Origin: Chrysomallon squamiferum
Taxonomy: Eukaryota > Mollusca > Gastropoda > Neomphalida > Peltospiridae
Assembly: GCA_012295275.1 (NCBI GenBank)
Contig: CM022673.1
Location: 16,865,310 to 16,929,309 of the forward strand
Direction of reading: 5' to 3'
Length of the DNA: 64,000 nt
The first letter of the stretch is position 1. The number at the start of each line of letters is the position of its first letter. The position numbers and the translations under genes were made by a program. Positions 51,741 through 64,000 of this stretch are shown here, one piece after another. The notes beneath the pieces are model-generated. The model was given only the letters and a program-made list of their open reading frames with translations, had not been told where the DNA came from and did not search any database.

Positions 51741-51826
<86 letters not shown>
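51737..51826. repeat. (TG)n microsatellite, 90 bp
   Basis: A TG run with a single interruption near 51755. Long alternating TG can adopt Z-DNA. Confidence 0.97.
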
Positions 51827-51828
<2 letters not shown>

Positions 51829-52096
51829 CCAGGCTTATTGTGTTTTAATGATTAAAAAGTGAACCAGTCTTGTTTTTTGAATTAGAAGTGAACCAGGCTT
51901 GTTACATATAACACTAGAAAACTAAAAGAGTTGACCTTGTTATGTTTGAGTTATAAATGAGTTACTCATGTTACATTAGAGTACTAAAAGAGTCAGTCTT
52001 GTTTTATTTGAGTTATAAACAAGTCAGCCCTGTTACATCTGAGTGCTGAATGAGTCAGTCTTGTTACATTTGAGTTATAAATGAGTGTTACATTTG
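51826..52096. repeat. ~32-bp degenerate minisatellite
   Basis: Copies of gagtcagtcttgttacattt followed by gagttataaat become better matched toward 52080. The earlier copies read gtgaaccaggcttgtt. The array directly abuts the TG microsatellite. Confidence 0.85.
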
Positions 52097-53219
52097 AAAG
52101 AGAAACAACCAGCCACGCTTGCTAGCTGAGGGTGAGAAATCTTACCAGAATCTTAATGTTGCCAGTCTCAGGTGTCTGATGGTGAACATGATACAATCCA
52201 CATAAATAAAACTGGTGTATGATTACAGCGAATTAATTAGCTTTTTATCAGTTCACAATCCAAAAACTCCAGGGTCAGCTGTTGTTTTTACTGTATTTTA
52301 CACCAGTGCCACACTGGTCATCTGTCAAGAGTGACTCTTACAGCACCCTATGCCAAAACCCACTTATCACTAATGTTCTTTCCTTTTTTTCTTTTTCTTT
52401 TCTTAAATAATACTATATATTTAAAACTGATAGGCTTTATTTTATTAAGCTTTGGATCAATTTATAAAACCGTGTGTCAGAATCACCAACTGCCTGCCTG
52501 TACACTATCATTCTTATAAATATCACTGAGAAACAGTTATGTATTCTGTAAGATTACACAACACAACTGCTAGTTTTTATCTGTGAAGTGTGTTTGCCAA
52601 GGAATACTTTTTATTGCCTCATTGTTCCTTGCTTATCTGAAGTGTATTCTAATTGTTCTTTGTTAATCTAAAGTGCACACTCATTTTTCACAGGCTTACT
52701 GAGTCAATGTTCTCAAACACCAGCTTGTTACAGAAATTGAATAATCAGAAGGAGATGAACAACAGTATCAACAGTATAAGGTGCAAAGGTTGCTGTTATT
52801 TTACAGTGAAAGAAAAATGTTGATAAAAAAATACATTAAATATTATGCAGCCTTAATATGGATATTTACACATGTATAAGCATACATGCATTCATAACAC
52901 ACATACAAATGAACAGATGTGTTGAGACACACACAATAAGCTGTTCTGTTCTAATCAATACACTGAAGGGCAAACTAATTCTACAAAAATCTGTTCAGTG
53001 GATATATTTGCAAATAAAAACCACTCTTAATACAAGTGTTGAAGTGATGCATTTTTTTTTTTTCAAGCAGGATAGAAACAACACAATATTTACATATTTG
53101 TTGATGAAAATTTAATATTCACATACCACAGTCATCATATACATTATGTTTTGTTGTCATGATACTTTGACAACTTTTCTTACTTCAGTTTTCTGTGAAT
53201 ATAGGCAGACAGTTATAAA

Positions 53220-53760
53220 TTTATATAACAAGCTAGTGTTTATTAATTGAAATATTACATTTTATTAACCTTTTTTTAATTATGTGGAGGTTTTTTGGAC
53301 AAAAGTTAATTTAAATAAAAGAGTAACCTCTGTGGAAGCAGGATTTTCCACAAATAAATAAGTAATATCAAAATTAATTTCTAATGTTCTAACATGAAAT
53401 TAAACAAAACATAGTACTTAGCTAATCGTTTTCAATTTTTCACTTAAAAGAGTAACATGTGTGGGACATAACAGTTTTATTTTTTAACACACAATACAAA
53501 ATAACAAAATAAAATACACACTACTAGAGTGAACTCATACTAACATGTGATTAAAATAAGCATTAAACTTTGCTGACCTTTTTAACATCTACACATAAAA
53601 AGAGTAGCCTCTGTGGAGACAACCTTTTCACTCTTACACATAATTGAAAAACATGAATGCTGTACACATTATCAAAAATATATGTATAACCATCAGAGTG
53701 GTGATATGTGATTAAGCTAAATATTGTTAATCTTCTTTTAAGCTTGGTTCTTTACAATTG
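53220..53760. repeat. Decayed ~130-150-bp tandem repeat
   Basis: The core aaaagagtaacctctgtgga recurs at about 53319, 53447 (aaaagagtaacatgtgtggg) and 53598 (aaaagagtagcctctgtgga). The sequence between cores also resembles itself (acatgaaattaaa / acatgtgattaaa / atatgtgattaag). Confidence 0.75.
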
Positions 53761-53994
53761 CCAAAAGCAATGTGACATACCGATAAGACGGCCAAACCTG
53801 ATAACGTAAATTACTTACTAACAACACTTTGAAGTTTCAGTCAGTTAGACCCTCAGTTCAAGTGTTATCAGTCCTTTCAGTAAGATTTGATGCTGTGACC
53901 TTGAGCTGAGGTCAACAAATCACATCGGGTCACTTAACAAAGTTACACAGTTCAGGGTAAAGTTAGCGTAGTTGTGTTTCAGTTACAACAATAG

Positions 53995-54560
53995 CTGCAG
54001 TGTCAAAATATTTATATGCAAAGTTACACTCATGCACACAAAAATAGTTATTTATTCAGAGTTATCAGGATATACATATAATACTTATTTATAGTTAACA
54101 GGATATATTTACTTAGTTACCAGGATAGTTATAACCAGAGTTTCACAGTCACCAGTATGTCAGTATAGTTACATACTTACATAGATACTGTACAGTTACC
54201 AGTATAACACAATTAGATAAATACAAAGATAACTGTTTAGTTCCAGTATAGTTGTATAGTTATTAGAACAGTTACAGAAACAGTTATATTGATACCAGTA
54301 TAGTTACAGAGATAGTTATATAAATACCAGTATAGTTACAGAGATAGTTATATAAATACCAGTATAGTTACAGAGATAGTTATATAAATACAAGTATAGT
54401 TACAGAGATGCACAAATGCTTGCAGAGATAGTTATATAAATACCAGTATAGTTACAGAGATAGTTATATAAATACCAGTATAGTTACACAGATGCACAAA
54501 TGCTTGCAGAGATAGTTATACAGATGCACGTATAATTGTATAGTTACCGGTATATAATGC
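53995..54560. repeat. ~32-bp minisatellite with higher-order structure
   Basis: Copies of agagatagttatataaatac followed by cagtatagttac are clear from 54236 to 54490. Runs of them are separated twice by an inserted cagatgcacaaatgcttg. Looser agttaccaggatagtta copies extend the array back to about 53995. Confidence 0.9.
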
Positions 54561-55854
54561 AGTTATGGACAAAATCCATCAACGGCTGGCTGAGTCAGAG
54601 ATAAGCAAGGATGTAATGAAATATTCCAAATATTTGAGACTTTTGTAAATATTCAACAAACATTTTTATGGTCCATAACACAGTGCCTGACCTCTCAAGG
54701 TTAACATGTTTTCATTCCTGGTTTGTAAATAATACAGATTAAAATAATAACAAAATGATAAAACATCTGCAATCTTGTAAATAGAAAGGAAAAAACAATA
54801 AATAAAAATAAATAAAAATAACAAATAAAAATTTAAATACCTCAAAGCAAATAAAACCCCTCCAAGATCAATAATAATAAAACATGTACATATCATTAAA
54901 AAAATTAATGTGCATTTGGTTTCCATGGAGAGATCTAATTTTCTACCTTAGTGAACAGAAAACTGCGTCTTTAATGTGTACCACTGGACCAAGTTGAAGT
55001 CTTTTCATGCCTGCAAGGTTACTCGGAGAAATTAGGTTATGAAAGTGATACAAAGTTTTATATCTCCCCTCCCAAACAGAAAAAAGATCCAAGCATGGAA
55101 TGATTGGCAAACATGATAACAAGATTTGTCAAGAATTTGGAAAAGATTTTCTTGTTTGTTTTTTAAAAAAGAAAAATACTCAGTGAATCATAGGTTAATA
55201 GTTGTCTGTTGCAGTTTACACAGGATAAATGAATAAAAAAGCAAGATTCCAGTTTGATCCATAATGCTGAAGTCTTAAGACATGTTCTAATGTTGCATAA
55301 AATTGTATTTAATAACAACAACAACAACGACAAAAAAAACCTAATTTGCAGCTATGTACGATGATAGAAAATACATGTAAACTGTTAAACTGGTTTGCTT
55401 AATCCTGCAGCTGTTTCAAGATTTCTCTAAATATTATTTTAATTCAAAATAGAAAACTTTTTAAAATTATTATTTGTTTTAAACAATGAATAAACAAAAT
55501 CAAATTTTAAAATCTGATAAAAAAAATTATAAAATAATAATAATAATAATAATAATATAACCATCTGGATCTCTCTCTTTAAAAATGTTGCTATGTACAT
55601 AAGATAAAAAAAAAAATAAAAAATACCACACAACATGTCCCTTTTCCCTATCCTCCCTCCATACCCTAGAATTGCATTACAGATTAAGAAGAAAAAAAAC
55701 AAAACACAACATAAGTCACTGCTCCCCCCCTGCAACCCATGCCCTCTACCCTTAAAAATTTGACCTTACAGATTAAGGGCATGAACAGAGAAAATGATAT
55801 GTAAATGTAAAAGATAAGTGTCCAGAGAGTTTGTGTGGTGTGGAAACACACCAT

Positions 55855-55990
55855 ATCTGTCACAGTGGTGAAGTTTATCACCCACTGATATCATCTATCA
55901 GAGGCAATAACCCAGGTGGGTTTCAAATTCCTCTCTCAATTCAGGTCAGATAACAGTAGGGCCTGAAAAAGGTAACTTTGTACATTTGGA
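55855..55990 (+). mobile_element. Possible tRNA-SINE remnant
   Basis: The run cagtggtgaagtttatcacc followed about 50 bp later by ggtgggtttcaaattcctct is consistent with decayed A and B boxes. No convincing tail. Confidence 0.35.
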
Positions 55991-57187
55991 CCAAAACTGT
56001 GACAGAAACAAAAGAGAGAGAGGAAAAAAATAAAAAATAAAGTAGAAAAGAAAGAGATTGTGAATGGACATGAACAAAAGAATAAGCTTAAAGGATGTTT
56101 GAAAATAAAATTAGAAGTAAAAATTGAACTGAAATAAAGTTAATGCTTAAAGTAATGTTTCTTCATCTTTTCCAAACTTCACAAAAACCTCTTAGCTATT
56201 AAACATCAACAAAAACAACAGTTAACAGTTGTAATATTAACAATAATAATACAGTAATAATGAAAGATTAGATGTGTTGAATACAACTCGTATTACTCTT
56301 TATTTGCAGTTGTCAGTGATAATATATCTCAATTATTGAATACTTTATGGGAGATGGTGCTTTTCTGCGCTGATATCTGGATCTAACAAAAAAACAAGAT
56401 TTATTTCCTTCATTAGCAACATGAAAAATGTAATTGTCACTGGAAATTACACTGTTTCAGATTCCAGACATTTCCCTTGATCCAGCAGACACATTACTAT
56501 TTATTTTTAAGTCAGTAATAGGGACAAGTATTTCTATTTTCTGTATTCCACATCTGTATTGACCTTGGTGGTGTGGTATAAAATCACATTACTGTCAACC
56601 AAACATTCACCTAATATAAAACAAAAATACAATCAGTGTGAGAGCTAATGGGAATTGTCCAAACTACCATTCTGTCTTGTCCCCCTTGGACACATGCACC
56701 CCTTAGAGACTTCCACAAACAAAATTCTGTTCTCAAATGATTTCAAAGCATGTAATTGACTTTGAGCTTACTAAATAATTTTGAGCTTGTACCTGACTTT
56801 GAGTCTACCAAAGAATTTTGAGCTCTTGTAATTTACTTTGTGTCTTTAATGATCATTTAGTGTACAATTTCCTTATCCTGCAATTGCCAATATCGATTGC
56901 CATTGAGATGGGGTCTCTAGTGAATAGGTGGAAATCCTTTAACAGACTGAAGCAATGATTCCCTAATTAAGATAATATTCTTAGCTGTTGAGACATCTAA
57001 TCTGGCAGAGATAGGTGAAGAGATAGAACACTTGTCAATTAGCCTCTTTTATAACAGGTCAAAATGCTCACAATCATTTCTGTACAATCAGATCATAATT
57101 GTAATAGGACTGGGAAAAAAAAAAAATGATGCTATTCTTGATTTGAAGACAGACATAGAAACCATTCAGAGAAAACTGTTACATGAA

Positions 57188-57217
<30 letters not shown>
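57188..57217. repeat. (TG)n microsatellite
   Basis: A pure TG run of about 30 bp. Confidence 0.95.
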
Positions 57218-57219
<2 letters not shown>

Positions 57220-57474
57220 ATAATATATACATTGTACATGCATATAACAGTTTTTCTTGCAAGTGGTTTTTATGTGTTAAGTGAATCTTATCAAAAAGAT
57301 AAAAAGAAGAACGAAGGAAGCTTATGAAAAATGAATTATACATCTACTAATTGATTTTGTATAATCTCAGTTTCAGAATATGAAAGAAGAAGAGAGATGT
57401 GTATTGATTTGTTTCATGTGTACTGATTGTCATCAGATTTCAGGTAACTGAGTACAATAAATATAAAAGAAAAA

Positions 57475-57690
57475 GAGATATTCTGTACTCACCTGAACTA
57501 ACTAAAAACTAATTGAAAGTAAAACAGTATCCATTTAAAAACTAAAAAACAACAAAGTCTATCCATCTAAACTGAAAGTAAAACAGTATCCACTTGGACT
57601 AACTTCAAAAAAGGGATCTGCTCATCATAACTGAAAAAGAAAACTGTACCCATCTGAAATAACTAATAATAATTAAACCTATCCCCATCA
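57475..57690. repeat. Degenerate ~65-bp tandem repeat
   Basis: Variants of actgaaagtaaaacagtatc followed by catctgaactaact recur three to four times. Confidence 0.7.
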
Positions 57691-57949
57691 AAGGTAACTG
57701 TAAGATACAATTGCCAATTCAGCCAGAATGACAAGAGATAGAAAGTAGCAAGTTTATCAAAGACCATGGTATGTGTTTTCCTGTCTGAACAGAATGATAC
57801 CCATTTTCCTTTAGATTCTTATTATTCTGTAATTTATAGGACTCGATCTTTTATGTCTTTCAAAGTTCTAAATTATGTTTTCTTTCAAATAGACATTAAA
57901 AAAATAATTATTCTAATTCAACAGTCAGCTGTTATCTCTAAAACAAATA

Positions 57950-58230
57950 GCCAGTTGAGTGAAAAAAAGCCCTGGCCACCTGTGCTAGATCGGGCTCGTG
58001 AAAGAAAGCCATACTTCTTTAATGACACATTATGCTTATTGCCATACTCTGCTGACAGCAGCACATCTCTGACATTCCTGCAGCTTCTTGCTCCCTCACA
58101 GAAACAAAGTCTGAGTCAATTACTGGAGATTTCCTCATCAAAGCCAGTCAGTCTCAGACCCAGTGCAGGAAACAGCACAAGGAAATGGCAGCACTGTGTC
58201 AATTAGGTGACCTCAGGAACAAAACAACAA
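57950..58230. promoter_or_regulatory. Complex upstream island, candidate conserved non-coding element or unrecognised exon
   Basis: A balanced-composition, non-repetitive stretch (for example ctagatcgggctcgtgaaag, gctgacagcagcacatctct). It carries most of a 146-codon plus-strand ORF (57766-58206) whose upstream half is ordinary AT-rich DNA. The predicted peptide shows no family I recognise and no clear splice structure, so I treat it as non-coding for now. Confidence 0.25.
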
Positions 58231-58558
58231 CCAGTCTCTAATCTTTTATAGTCCCTGTTTTCTATAACATCTTAACAAAATAATAATTACACTGTATTTT
58301 GGTAAATGGAAATGGATTTAAACAAACAAAAACAAAATATATAGGTGAATAAATACAAAAATAAATGAAAAAATAAATAAACAAATAAAAAAAGGTAATG
58401 ATAATTTCCCCTGTTATATTTTATACATATATCTATACCAATCTATCTCTCTAATCATGAAACATTTCTCATCTGAATGTGTGGATGTGTTTCTCTCTGT
58501 CTCTTTTCCTGTCTGTCTGTATGTCTGTATGTGTGTATATTTGTAAGTATGTGTGTAC

Positions 58559-58840
58559 ATATATAATAAGTTCAGTTTTTAAAAGGTGAAATAGCTCCTT
58601 GAATTTCTGATCGATACACAGACAGAGATCAACAGACAGATAGATACACATACAAACACACTGACATACATGGTGACATACACACTGCCATATATACATA
58701 CAAACAAATATGGCTGTGTATGTCAGTGTATATGTCAGTGTGTTTGTATGTGTATCTATCTGTCTGTTGATATCTGTCTGTGTATACATCAGAAATTCAA
58801 GGAGCTATTTCACCTTTTAAAAACTGAACTGATTATATAT
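58559..58840. repeat. 282-bp near-palindrome (long foldback)
   Basis: The left arm (58559-58693) begins atatataataagttcagttt and contains gctccttgaatttctgat and agacagatagatacacatac. The right arm (58708-58840) is its reverse complement with few mismatches and small indels. It contains gtatgtgtatctatctgtct and atcagaaattcaaggagct and ends aaaactgaactgattatata. The loop is about 14 bp (around 58694-58707). Complementarity continues right to the loop. It could be a foldback/MITE-type element or a large inverted duplication; no transposase and no clear target-site duplication are visible. Confidence 0.93.
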
Positions 58841-59635
58841 AGAGAGCTTGTAAAATGTAGTTGACTGGCCAATGAAAATACTGCACTCAGTCTAACTCAT
58901 CAAAGAGCATTTTTTCTAGTTGTGCACATTTATAATCACACCTTTCTTATGTCCTTGAAATTAAATAATTCTTCTGAACAGACTGTCACATATTGAACTC
59001 TGGGTGGGAATTCAAATCATCTGCTACAACGCACATCTAGTCTACTCATGAATCATTTTTCACATTGAATAACATTGAATTTAATAACACTGATGGTACA
59101 CAGTATATCCCGTATTCAACATGGTAGCATTATATAAGCAAGTGCTATGTAAAATATGTTGCAAATGTGTTGGCAAAAGATTATTTTCTTTTATTAAAAT
59201 AAAATAAAAAAAATTTCAAACTGCTAACAAATTGTATTTATATATAAACATCTTCTGTAATGGTTGTTTTATTGTTGTTTTGTTATTTTATTTTTTGTTG
59301 TTGATGTTTTTAAATAATTTGGAGTAGGATTTCACATTGAACTCAGTGCAAACAAATAAAAATGTTAAGAAGTGATACTGGAAATATGTCTAAGGTTTTA
59401 AAAATATTTTCACCTCAAGTTATTATTATTATTATTTTTTTATATATATTCTATAACAACCACCTGACTAATGCATAATGCAGAATACTGTGCATAAAAT
59501 AAATAATTTAGTATCATAAATAAATAATAAAATAAAATAAAAGCAATAATAGTAACATAAATACATTAAAAAAATGACTGTCTTTTAACTGAAGTAATAA
59601 ATGAATAAATAAAACTACCCATTACAAAAAATTCA

Positions 59636-59636
<1 letters not shown>

Positions 59637-59666
<30 letters not shown>
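59637..59666. repeat. 30-base poly-A
   Basis: A pure A run followed by an A/G-rich stretch. Confidence 0.95.
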
Positions 59667-59668
<2 letters not shown>

Positions 59669-60929
59669 AGAGAAAAAAAACAAAACAAATATGAAAAATG
59701 TTTTAAATGACATCAACAGTATCTGAAGTGAAGTGACATCCACTCTACCACATAGAACTGAATTCATCTGATGTACTGTACATCATAAAATGCCACCATT
59801 GTTTTTAGAAATCTTACATTAAAAACCTTGTCAGAACTGAAGCACTAAAACAGTGACAAGAGCTTTTCATCATAAATGTCACAGTGAAGTGAAAAAAGAG
59901 ACTAAACCTTGACAATCAGAGTTTTTAGAGACAGTAAAGAGCTGATTCTATAAGCAGGTGTTTAAAAAAACAATAGCAACTTACTGTAAGGCCAAATCAG
60001 TTGTGGGAGATCTAACACTAAAATAGCAGCCCAGCTGTTGATCACTCAGACAGGATGATACCAAGTGGCCACAGAGTTAACAATGATTAACTGTAACAAT
60101 GCACCAATACCGACCTCTTTCTTTATCAACACAGAAATGATGATGATAATGATGATGATGATGACATAATACAAATGTTATGCTTTATTTTTCAAAAGTA
60201 TAATCTCTGTAAAGCCTGTACTATCAAATCACAATAAACTCTAAAATGTAATATCAATAATATACTCTTGTTCTCTTTCTGAGAGCTATAAATGTGGCAC
60301 TAATACCTACTTGCTCTGTTTTTCATAAGCTGCTGGGTATTAATGATGATCGATGAACGGTGAACCATTAAATTTATTCTCTAATTTTCAACCAGCACCA
60401 TAACAATGACCAGTCTTACAATTTACAAAAAAGACTCTGATCAGTATAATATTACAATATTAAATCATGTTTTGTTTTACAATGAGCAAAAAGGTAATAA
60501 TATTGACAATAACAGACTTACAAACCCAAGTTCTGTTTTTCATCAGGCACATTAATACAATAATAACCCATTACCAATAAAATCATGCTCCAGTTATTAA
60601 TGGGTGTCTAAGAGGATTTGACCCCACAGGGATTGAACAATGAGGCTTTGCATTAGAAAATCAACACTGTCTATTTGTGTGACCTGTAATAGAGACAACA
60701 TCATTGCTGTGTTTAGTGTAACATGCAGTAATGATGACATACCAGTCTCAGTAGTGAGAAGTGAATTGGTTTTTTCTGACTCACTACATAAAACAAGCAC
60801 AGAGACAGAGAGAGAGAGAGAGAAGGGAACTGAACAGTGGAGATGAAGAATAGTGTACAGTGAGTATTAATGAGGAAGTAAGGTTGTTTGTGCTAAGAAC
60901 AAATCACAGAACAGTCTGAAGATATGTTT

Positions 60930-61470
60930 TAACTTACAGCGAAATACTATGCACAAAACTGAATCTAAATGGGTAGTTTTTTATTTATAATATTACACAC
61001 AAACCAGTGCCAAATTTATATTTTTAACATTCATTGAGACAATTTGTTAAAACCACTGCAAAATGGGTTACACTGTTTGATGCTGTATAAGAAGAACCTG
61101 GGTAAAATGGGTAACTGATATATTCTAACTCATAGTGAGGTGGTGTTTATACAAAAAGCATTGCAAAGTGGGAAAAAAATACAATCTTTAATTTATAACA
61201 CGGCATTGTGAAAAAAGCATTGCAAAATATAGATATGAATTAATTTATATAACAAGGAAGTGTGCAAAAACCTTTGAAAAACATGTAAGAAACATAAGTT
61301 ATAATTTATGAAAAAGCCAATGCAATGTAGGTTAAAGATATGTTTTAATTTATAATAAGGCAATGTGGGAGAAACAAATGCAAAGTGTATAAGAGATATA
61401 TGAGATAACTTATAATGAGGCAGTATGTAGAAAAAGCAATGAGAAGCAGATATGTTTAATCTCATAAATA
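60930..61470. repeat. Decayed ~60-bp tandem repeat
   Basis: Cores such as ccactgcaaaatgggtta, gcattgcaaagtgggaaa, gcattgcaaaatatagata, gccaatgcaatgtaggtta and aaatgcaaagtgtataa recur at about 55-65-bp multiples, each followed by a taatttataa-type segment. Seven or more copies. Confidence 0.75.
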
Positions 61471-61977
61471 TTAGCTGCAATGAAGGGTTCTGGATAGCGT
61501 TACTGCAGACCGAGGAACACATCTCTTCAATGTATGATCATCAAAAAGATTAGCTCTTATCTTGTTCCTCCTGCCTATCTCTGCTCTGCTATCATATCAG
61601 ACTTTGTGATTTCTTCTCCTTGAATTTACACAGACAGAAATTGGCTGTATGCAGTGGGAGGGGGGACTATAAAGTATAAGGTAATATATATCATCTGTCA
61701 TCACTTGTAGCCAAAAGGGAAAAAAAAATTTAAATATTTGTTAGGTCTTTTTTTTTTTTTTAATATAGAAGATAAAGACAAAATATTTGAGTTGCATTTA
61801 CAATTTATAAAAAAAAAAAATAATAAAAAATAAAAATGAAAGGTCACTGGCTTTAATTAGTCTGATATTATTTGTCAGGATTCAAAGTTTTATTTTTATT
61901 TTATTGTTTAACAGAAAGAAAGAATTCGGCATCAGTGAATGAATGAACATATATTTTTATGAAATTACCTGATTAAT

Positions 61978-62150
61978 GGTCAGATAGATGGAAGGATGAA
62001 CAAATAAGAAATGAATGTAGACAGATATACAGATGAAAGACAGATTTACAAAGAATGGAAGGATGGATAATAAAATGGATGTGTATATAAAAGGTCTGAT
62101 GAGTGAATGGATGAACGAAATGAAAGATGGACAGACAATAATAAAATAAT
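61978..62150. repeat. Degenerate GATGGA-type repeat
   Basis: Loose repetition of agatagatggaaggatgaa, gaatggaaggatggataa and gaatggatgaacgaaatga. Confidence 0.6.
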
Positions 62151-63504
62151 ACAGGTTTTTCCTACCAAAAGAAGTATTATGAAAAAGAATGAAACATTCT
62201 TTTAAAAAATCTAAAATTGTAATAAAAGAAATTAAAAATTAAAAAAAAAAGCACAAAATCCTCCACAACTAACTGCTGCTTATGAAAACGCATCTCCAGA
62301 TTTGGAGTTCAAGATTTTAATAATACATTACTCTCTTAATACTATAATCACCAGATATTACTGATATGCTACAGGATTTAAATGATCAGGGCTATTTAAC
62401 AATATATATGTGATATGCAACCTGCACTGGTTCATAAAACAGATAAACAACCACTAAAGATTACTTGCGTTTCAAACACCTGCAAATTAATATACATATA
62501 TCACAGATAACAAAAGATAATTCAGATATCATTAATCTGCAAATTAATTTTTAGCTTCAAATTAATCTTTCTACAGATATTGTCATCCTGTGATAATTGA
62601 TGTTAAGCTTATTAAAATAATAATAACAACAGCTATGATATTCATCAGTATTATACACATATAACATACTAGCTGCATACGTGCAGCAGTAATAATTAAA
62701 AGAAAAGTTTTACTGTGTAATACTTACCATAGCAACCAGTCAATACAGCTGTATTAGTCTACCAAGTATACAATTAAAAAAACAACTAATATTTCCATAT
62801 AATCCCAGAAAGAAACAATACAATGACAACAACATAAAAAAACATATAAAAAAAAAGAAGTGTAGTAATCAAAATATTTCACCAGCGAATCCAAAGCAGC
62901 GACAAATAGAGTAAAAAAAAAAATCACTGATGAATCTGTGGCAGAGCAGTATCCTGTCTCGCAGTGATGAGCCGGTTTGAGAAATTTTCAACTAAAATAT
63001 TTATCCACAATGTTTCATGTGTTGCACGCTGTGTGCTCTAGTGGCAATATGAAAATATGACTCACTCACTCACTCACTCACATAGGCGGGATACTTGCTG
63101 TATCATATAGTGTATAGCGTGCCAGCCAGCCTGCCTGCCTGCCCCATTGACTGCTCCAAATTCTTTCTTGATCTTTTTTGATTAGTCCACGCACAGTGGA
63201 TGATAAATGAACCATCTTTTCAAGTGATATGGTAATGTGAAATAACTGGGAAGAGCTTTTGTCTTTTTTAAATTGATGATGTGCAGAAACAATAATATTT
63301 GTTGTGTGCATACAAGCAGTTTCATGATATGTGCAATATAAAATGTATTATACATGCTTGCACACATACGCAGAGACACATTTTCTCTGTATGAATAAGT
63401 TATCATATCAAGTGTAAATGTATGTATGTGTGTATATATGTTAATATTGGTATCTGTTTGTGCATCTGTTTATATTAAAATACATTATTTAGATAAATGT
63501 ATTT

Positions 63505-63505
63505 A

Positions 63506-63543
<38 letters not shown>

Positions 63544-63596
63544 AAGATATATATGTATGCAGTGTTGTGAATAATAATGATGATGATGATGATGAA

Positions 63597-63641
<45 letters not shown>

Positions 63642-63775
63642 TGAAAATAATAATACTAAAAAGAATCACTGTAACAGTAATAACAATTATATTTTTTTTA
63701 CTACAACTACTATGACCACCAACACAACTACTACTACTCTACTACTACTATTACTAGTACTACTACTACTACTAA
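63505..63775. repeat. Cluster of TG, TA, GAT, AAT and CTA microsatellites
   Basis: Five adjoining simple-repeat runs: TG 63505-63524, TA 63523-63542, GAT 63576-63592, AAT 63595-63641 and CTA 63727-63774. They account for the Asn-, Ile-, Tyr- and Leu-rich ORFs near the window end. Confidence 0.95.
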
Positions 63776-64000
63776 ATAGCCACACTGTTCTAGCTGTATA
63801 AAGCTGGACTGATGTTCAGGCTGGCTGGCTGTATGGAGATATCGGATCTGACAACTGTTACAAGAAGTAACAGATGCTGATAAGAACTTAAAGAGCTAAA
63901 CCCACTTAGAGTCGGAACAGTAAATCAAGTGGAAGAATAAAACTCACATAACACACTGCTGATGTGTTTGCATTATGTTATTTGTTATCTTTCTTTCACT

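Noticed and set aside
57766-58206. 146-codon plus-strand ORF
   Set aside because: No recognisable domain; the first half crosses plain AT-rich DNA and there is no splice or promoter context. Kept only as a candidate island.
58469-58864. Two ORFs sharing a KFKELFHLLKTELIIY segment, suggestive of duplicated genes
   Set aside because: They are the two arms of the long palindrome read on opposite strands.

Overview
This window looks like AT-rich, repeat-laden nuclear DNA from an invertebrate animal. It has long introns with GT-AG splice sites, many poly-A/T and di- or trinucleotide tracts, decayed tRNA-derived SINEs, and no dense open reading frames. A mollusc or other lophotrochozoan is my best guess from overall texture and SINE style. 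That guess is inference; no sequence here fixes the species.

One gene can be read with confidence. On the minus strand, three exons (24395-24235, 15997-15939 and 9009-8918) join in phase to encode the end of a Ser/Asn-rich N-terminus and one complete first RNA-recognition motif (RRM1) of an RBMS/alan-shepard (shep) family RNA-binding protein. RNP2 (LYIRGL) and RNP1 (GYGFVDF) are both intact. The order and phases of the splice sites agree, and exon 3 ends with QAQMAK exactly where family members continue into RRM2. RRM2 and the C-terminus are not visible and should lie beyond base 1. About 11.5 kb upstream, at 36053-35925, a short open segment ends in a phase-0 GT donor and would join in frame to the 24.4 kb exon. 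It sits beside the only obvious CpG-rich patch (about 36065-36260), so I propose it as an alternative first exon and promoter.

Layout: 1-8917 is the intron after RRM1. It holds a 46-bp minisatellite, a degenerate ~130-bp repeat and a CA/GT-rich minisatellite touching the exon. 9010-15938 is an intron with a SINE pair and a duplicated ATT-rich block. 15998-24234 is an intron with microsatellites, one SINE and a long pyrimidine-rich tract (in the transcript) just after the donor. 24396-35924 is an intron with two SINEs and several islands of higher-complexity sequence. 36260-64000 is upstream sequence with no recognisable gene. It is rich in decayed 30-130-bp tandem repeats, holds one long near-palindrome at 58559-58840, and has several RFX X-box-like motifs.

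I found no complete transposon ORF, rRNA, intact tRNA, CRISPR or prokaryotic-type operon, and no clear undescribed multi-gene system. The best leads are the palindrome, the in-frame read-through tail after RRM1, the CpG-rich candidate promoter, and the low-complexity tracts placed against the splice donors.
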